From Loxodes magnus (lineage: Eukaryota > Ciliophora > Karyorelictea > Loxodida > Loxodidae), in the NCBI GenBank assembly GCA_946699065.1, contig CAMPDV010000853.1, forward strand, positions 62,001 through 126,000: a stretch of 64,000 bases of DNA. Reading direction: 5' to 3'. The first letter of the stretch is position 1, and every line of letters begins with the position of its first letter. The position numbers and the translations under genes were made by a program. The notes under the pieces were generated by a model that searched no databases, was not told the DNA's origin, and saw nothing but the letters and a program-made list of their open reading frames with translations. Shown in pieces: positions 60,000 through 64,000 of the stretch.

Positions 60000-61494
60000 A
60001 AATAAAATAAAATAAGCTTTCTTTTATAAATATTTTTTTAGTCTTTTATAATAAATTAGAATATTTCTCTATCAATATAATTTAAATTGGATAAAAAAAT
60101 ACAAATATATTACTTAAAATAAAATAAAGTTAATATTTAAGGAATGTAATATTTTACTTTAAATATAATTAGCATATTTTCATTTAAACTAAAAATTACT
60201 ATATTTATCTTGCTTTTATAAGCATTTATGCTTTCTTTCTTTTTATGCAAATAATTTTATTTTTTATTTAGCATTATCATTATATTTTAATATTATTTAA
60301 GGAAAATTGAGTTTTTCAAATAAAATATAAAACACTAATTCTAATAAGGAGTTCTGCTAGATCCCTCTATGATTTAAGGTTTATTTTAAACATATAGAAT
60401 ATTAGTATTTTTAATTAAAATATATATAGCATCAAATTAAATAAAAGCATTCTTAATTTATTTTATTAAACAAGTCAAAAATATTAGTTTCATTTATAGA
60501 AATAATATATTTAATATCTTATAGGAAAATAAAATATTTAAATTAATTAAATATGATAGTAATATATTAAAAAATAGTCAACATAATATAAAAATTTATC
60601 TGCTATCATATTGTTACTTTTTATAATAAATTAGCAGTATTTATTTATTTTTGTAAATTTTTATAATGTAAACAATTTTAAGTTACTATGCATAATAAAA
60701 GATAAATTTAAAAGAAATTCAAATTGATTTTTCTAAAGTTATAAATAAAAAATATTATAATTTTTTATTTGACTGTTCTTTTTTATTGAACTAATTGCTT
60801 AAATAAATAAATAAAACTCTATCTTGGATGAATTTAATGTAAAGATTTTTACTTTTTTAGTTTTTTCAAAATAAATTTTTATAATTGTTTTATGATCATA
60901 AATTTCTTAACTTCATTTCTTAATAAAATTTTTAATAATATTTATTTTTATCTTGAAATTTAAATTTTCAATTTTTTAACTGATTTTTCCTTTTCTTATA
61001 TTTTTTATCCATTGTAATATTCTACTATTGAGGATTAATAAAAAATTATTGTTTTAATTTTTATTATTAAAAATCTAAAAAATAATTATACACTATATTT
61101 AACTCAAATTATATAAGATACTTAAATATATTTTTATTTTTTATACTAAACTTATAATATTTTTAATATTTTTCAATTAAAATTATTTAAGGAATTCTTA
61201 GTATATTTTTTACAATTGATTAATCAATTTTAATCAGGAAAAATAGACAGTTTAGAAAATATTTAATATAATTTATAAAATAAAAAATTACAGTTTATCT
61301 TTCAAAATTTTATTTTTTATCTTTTCTTAATTTAAAATAATTATAATTATAATATTTTTATAATTTCATAGTTTAATAATATTTAGCTTTTCTTATCTTT
61401 TTTATTTTAAATAGAAAATAATTATTTATTAATAAATATTTTTCAAAATAATATAATATATTATTAAAATTCAATTTTTATATTATGATATAAT
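60000..61494. other. AT-rich spacer
   Basis: Nothing supportable. Confidence 0.4.
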
Positions 61495-62265
61495 AAACCC
61501 TTCAGTAAAACAGCAGTTCATGCTCTCTGTTATTTAATAAAAATGTTTGAAACTAAAATTTTAATGAGATTGTGAATTAAGTTTTTCCCACTTTTCCTTC
61601 CTTAGGTTCAGTCATGATTCTTTCTTCTTTCTCTTTTGTTCTTGAATACAATAGTTCCTTAGTTTCGGCTAAAATTTATAACATTTCTGATATAAAGGCA
61701 ATAAAATTCCGCAGAAGAAACTTTTTTCCTAATCTTATCTATTTCTAATTTCTTTTATTACTTCTTATCATTTCTTCTTAATTATCATTGGGTCACTTTT
61801 ATCTCCATTTGAAGTCATAATTTTTTATACTTTTTACTATTTTTTCTAATCTATTTTCCATCTCTGCTTCTATAGTAAATTTTAAGATAGAATATTTTGA
61901 TCTTGTGATATTTTCATAAGGTATTTAGATCATTTCTTAGACCATTAGTCTTGATTCTGTTTTCTCTTACCTTTTCTCCATTTTCACAGAAGTTTATAAT
62001 TCAGATTCTTGAGATTTTTCATTTTTGGAGGTTGAAGACCAACAGTGGTAATTGAGAGAAGTTTATTTACTCTTCTCTAAAGTTAAGATCACATAACGCT
62101 TGATTCATGACAATTTCCTATTTCTTTTTGGTTTGTCTTCCAGAGTTTAATATTCAGTGACTTACTTTTATCTTTTTTTTCTATCTTTATAGATTATTGT
62201 GGTACAGTATATTAAGAAGAATGTTAATTTAAATAAGAAGAGTGATGGAGAGTTAACATTTCTAG
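61495..62265 (-). mobile_element. zinc-knuckle family copy (minus)
   Basis: Ends on the left with the stem CAGCA/TGCTG-type block around AGAGAGCATGAAC (about 61508-61530), shared with the 45-kb copy. The body is the second arm of the inverted repeat with 56740-57410. It sits head-to-head with the copy starting at 62357. Broken. Confidence 0.5.
61620..62250 (-). repeat. inverted repeat arm 2 (pairs with 56740-57410)
   Basis: See arm 1. The match includes both coding-like and 5' untranslated sequence and stops abruptly near 61625, inside the element, after the shared AAAAGAGAAAGAAG. Confidence 0.75.
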
Positions 62266-62356
62266 TTTAAAGTTATTTAGTCGTAAGTTATAAATATATA
62301 CAAGCTTTTACCAGGAAATTTCTAAGCAAGTTCGAATATTATACATATACACAAAA

Positions 62357-63165
62357 ATGGCTGGCTTCAGAAAGGTTTTTTTACCACCTCCTCAGAGTAG
62401 GAGAGAAAACCTGAAGCATCATCTCTAACCACGTCTTAGCTTTAACTAACCCACTCTTCTTCCTAAGATTTATTAGATCCTCAGAAAATAATTTTTGAAA
62501 GCCTCTAAAAAATGCAAAATGATAATAACGAACTTTCCATACAACTTAATTCACTGAAAGAATAAATCTAATGCCTGATCAATAACGTGAACACGCTAAG
62601 ATAAGAAAATAGTAACTACAAGACTGAACTCAGCAATCATCCTTAGTTATTAGAATTTAACTAGAGAATCAAGCAGACAGAAGAAAAATTAAACTAATTC
62701 GCTGAGATTACTGAGAGTCTGTTTCTAAAAATCTCTCTCACAACGATCCTATGGATATAGAGCCAGCAATTCAGCCAGCAAAAAGAAATAGAATGAAGGA
62801 AAAACCTAAATGCTGGTTCTGCAGAAAACCTGGTCATTTTGTAAGACAATGCTGGAAATATTAAAATAAACAAAATGAAGAGAATAAAAGAATTTAAAAA
62901 ACACTTAATAAATTAAGCAGACTGTATGTTACTCAAGAGGGTAAAATTTATAGACTTAAGATAACAAACGTAAAAAATTAGTAAATCGGTCCTGAAGAAA
63001 ATATATAATTTAGACCCTAGTAAATAATTGGAAAAGAACTAGATTTTAACCAAATCCCTATAATAAAACCTGGAGAAAAAAGTAATAGTTGATATGTAAT
63101 AATGAAGCATAAGACAGAAGAAGACTATGAAGAATATATCCAGAATACTTTTTTTTAACATTTAT
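62357..63165 (+). mobile_element. zinc-knuckle family copy, best-preserved CCHC
   Basis: The 5' leader is GGCTGGCTTCAGAAAGG, a T-run and the stem CTCCT/AGGAG. From ATG 62512 it reads MQNDNNELSIQLNSLKEQIQ, a long coiled coil, then DPMDIEPAIQPAKRNRMKE and the knuckle CWFCRKPGHFVRQC, a textbook C-x2-C-x4-H-x4-C. The C-terminal part includes GEKSNSWYVIMKHKTEEDYE. This is the domain order of non-LTR ORF1 or Gag. No pol-type sequence or LTR is attached. The copy has at least one break. Confidence 0.65.
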
Positions 63166-64000
63166 AAACATTATATCAGTGATGATCCTAATGAAAGGTG
63201 TTATCACTTTAATTAATTATATTATATACACTTTCGAAGATATTTCTAAATGTATCTTTTGCTCCACACTTGCAGAGCTAACTTTTCTCAAGATAATGTT
63301 GCAAGCGAAAATCTCATTGAATTTAAGATTGAGTTCGCAACTTAAAGATTGAGATTATTTCTAGCCTATATTCCTTGCTAAGTTTAGAATAATTTATTTC
63401 TGGAAATTTCAAAAATTCTTCAAGTTATTCTTTAAATATCTGTGTATTAGGCATATCTCTAAAGTGAAAAGTTGTTTCTTGATAAAATTTTGAACTATTT
63501 GTTCTTCTATATAGTTCTCAATAAAAAGATAGGTGGAAATTATAATCTGGTCTGCATTATTTAGTCCATAAACTAAAAATTCTTTTTAAATTACTTAAAG
63601 TTAATAATTTTATTCTAAATGCCCTCAAAGAGTTTTTCCATGTCGGATTCTAGACTTTTTCCTTGTTTTTAAGAATAAATGGAAAAAGTTTTACTTAATA
63701 TGTTAAAAAGAAGTCAGCTAAGTTTAAGTAACAGAATTCATTAAAGACAGGGACATGTGACTGAAAAATCTTGTTTACAATTGTATATATACTCTTGCTT
63801 ATTTATCCACACTACATATTCTTCTTATTACGTTCAAAGTACAACTCACCTCTAAATACAGCCTTAAATAACGTAAAATTGTACCTAAATGATATAAACC
63901 GTAAGATAGTAATATATCTATAAATTTATAATATAAATACAATTCTTCATTGATCCTAATAGCTTTAAGTTCTCTGCTAACAGTCTTATATTAAATTACC
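63158..64000 (-). mobile_element. second LINE fragment: RT thumb and Cys/His tail, runs off the window
   Basis: From the right edge the minus strand reads YKFIDILLSYGLYHLGTILR, NVIRRICSVDKQARVYIQ, then KVQNPTWKNSLRAFRIKLL, SLWTKQCRPDYNFHLSFYWE, FKLRTQS and SQLCKCGAKDTFRNIF. The order (thumb-like region, LRT...., CxC...D/H) matches the end of non-LTR ORF2 and parallels FRIRTR...CPFC in the LINE at 18.8 kb, but the sequences are well diverged. Its 3' end near 63160-63215 has a GTGAT/ATCAC stem followed by TATAAT, a possible distant form of the shared hairpin. The RT catalytic core would lie beyond 64000. Confidence 0.6.

Overview
Organism. This is very AT-rich eukaryotic DNA, most likely ciliate. 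Six related genes share a readable protein only if TAA and TAG mean Gln and TGA means Trp inside genes. In-frame TGA alternates with TGG at the same Trp position between copies, and a TGA also ends the shared frame. That dual use of TGA matches the karyorelict nuclear code (Loxodes/Parduczia type, table 27) or the Condylostoma code. Under this code almost any frame looks open, so I rely on domain motifs, conservation between copies and indels rather than ORF length. The density of decayed repeats suggests a germline (micronuclear) or repeat-rich region.

Layout. The backbone is a six-member RING-LRR family: plus strand at 4.2-6.1, 24.9-26.8, 30.5-32.4 and 41.4-43.3 kb; minus strand at 14.4-16.4 and 54.2-56.1 kb. 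Each protein is about 630-639 residues, with an N-terminal C3HC4 RING finger and C-terminal AMN1/FBXL-like leucine-rich repeats. Four frames look intact and two carry one single-base indel. The copies spread by segmental duplication: about 2.7-9.4 kb matches about 21.8-28.9 kb, each with its own later insertions. Copies 2 and 6 both face a convergent ORF that also appears duplicated.

Mobile DNA. (i) One or two LINE families show the C-terminal end of the reverse-transcriptase ORF (18.8-19.6 kb and 63.2-64 kb, both minus). (ii) Several short SINE-like units (here A, C, E, F, H, I) end in the same 3' hairpin as the 18.8 kb LINE, which implies LINE-driven mobilisation of many unrelated bodies. 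(iii) Unit B, about 300 bp, has Pol III-like boxes and no hairpin. (iv) A coiled-coil plus CCHC zinc-knuckle ORF family (ORF1/Gag-like) is present in at least eight old copies. Some element ends carry pentanucleotide tails.

Other content. There are several unrecognised coding regions (12.0, 13.4-14.4, 21.4, 27.4, 32.6-33.2, 43.6-44.6, 47.1-48.9, 50.0-50.6 and 52.9-54.0 kb), a truncated tRNA-Asn, and a clean 7-bp satellite of about 480 bp at 58.7-59.2 kb. The rest is AT-rich spacer in which I see nothing supportable.
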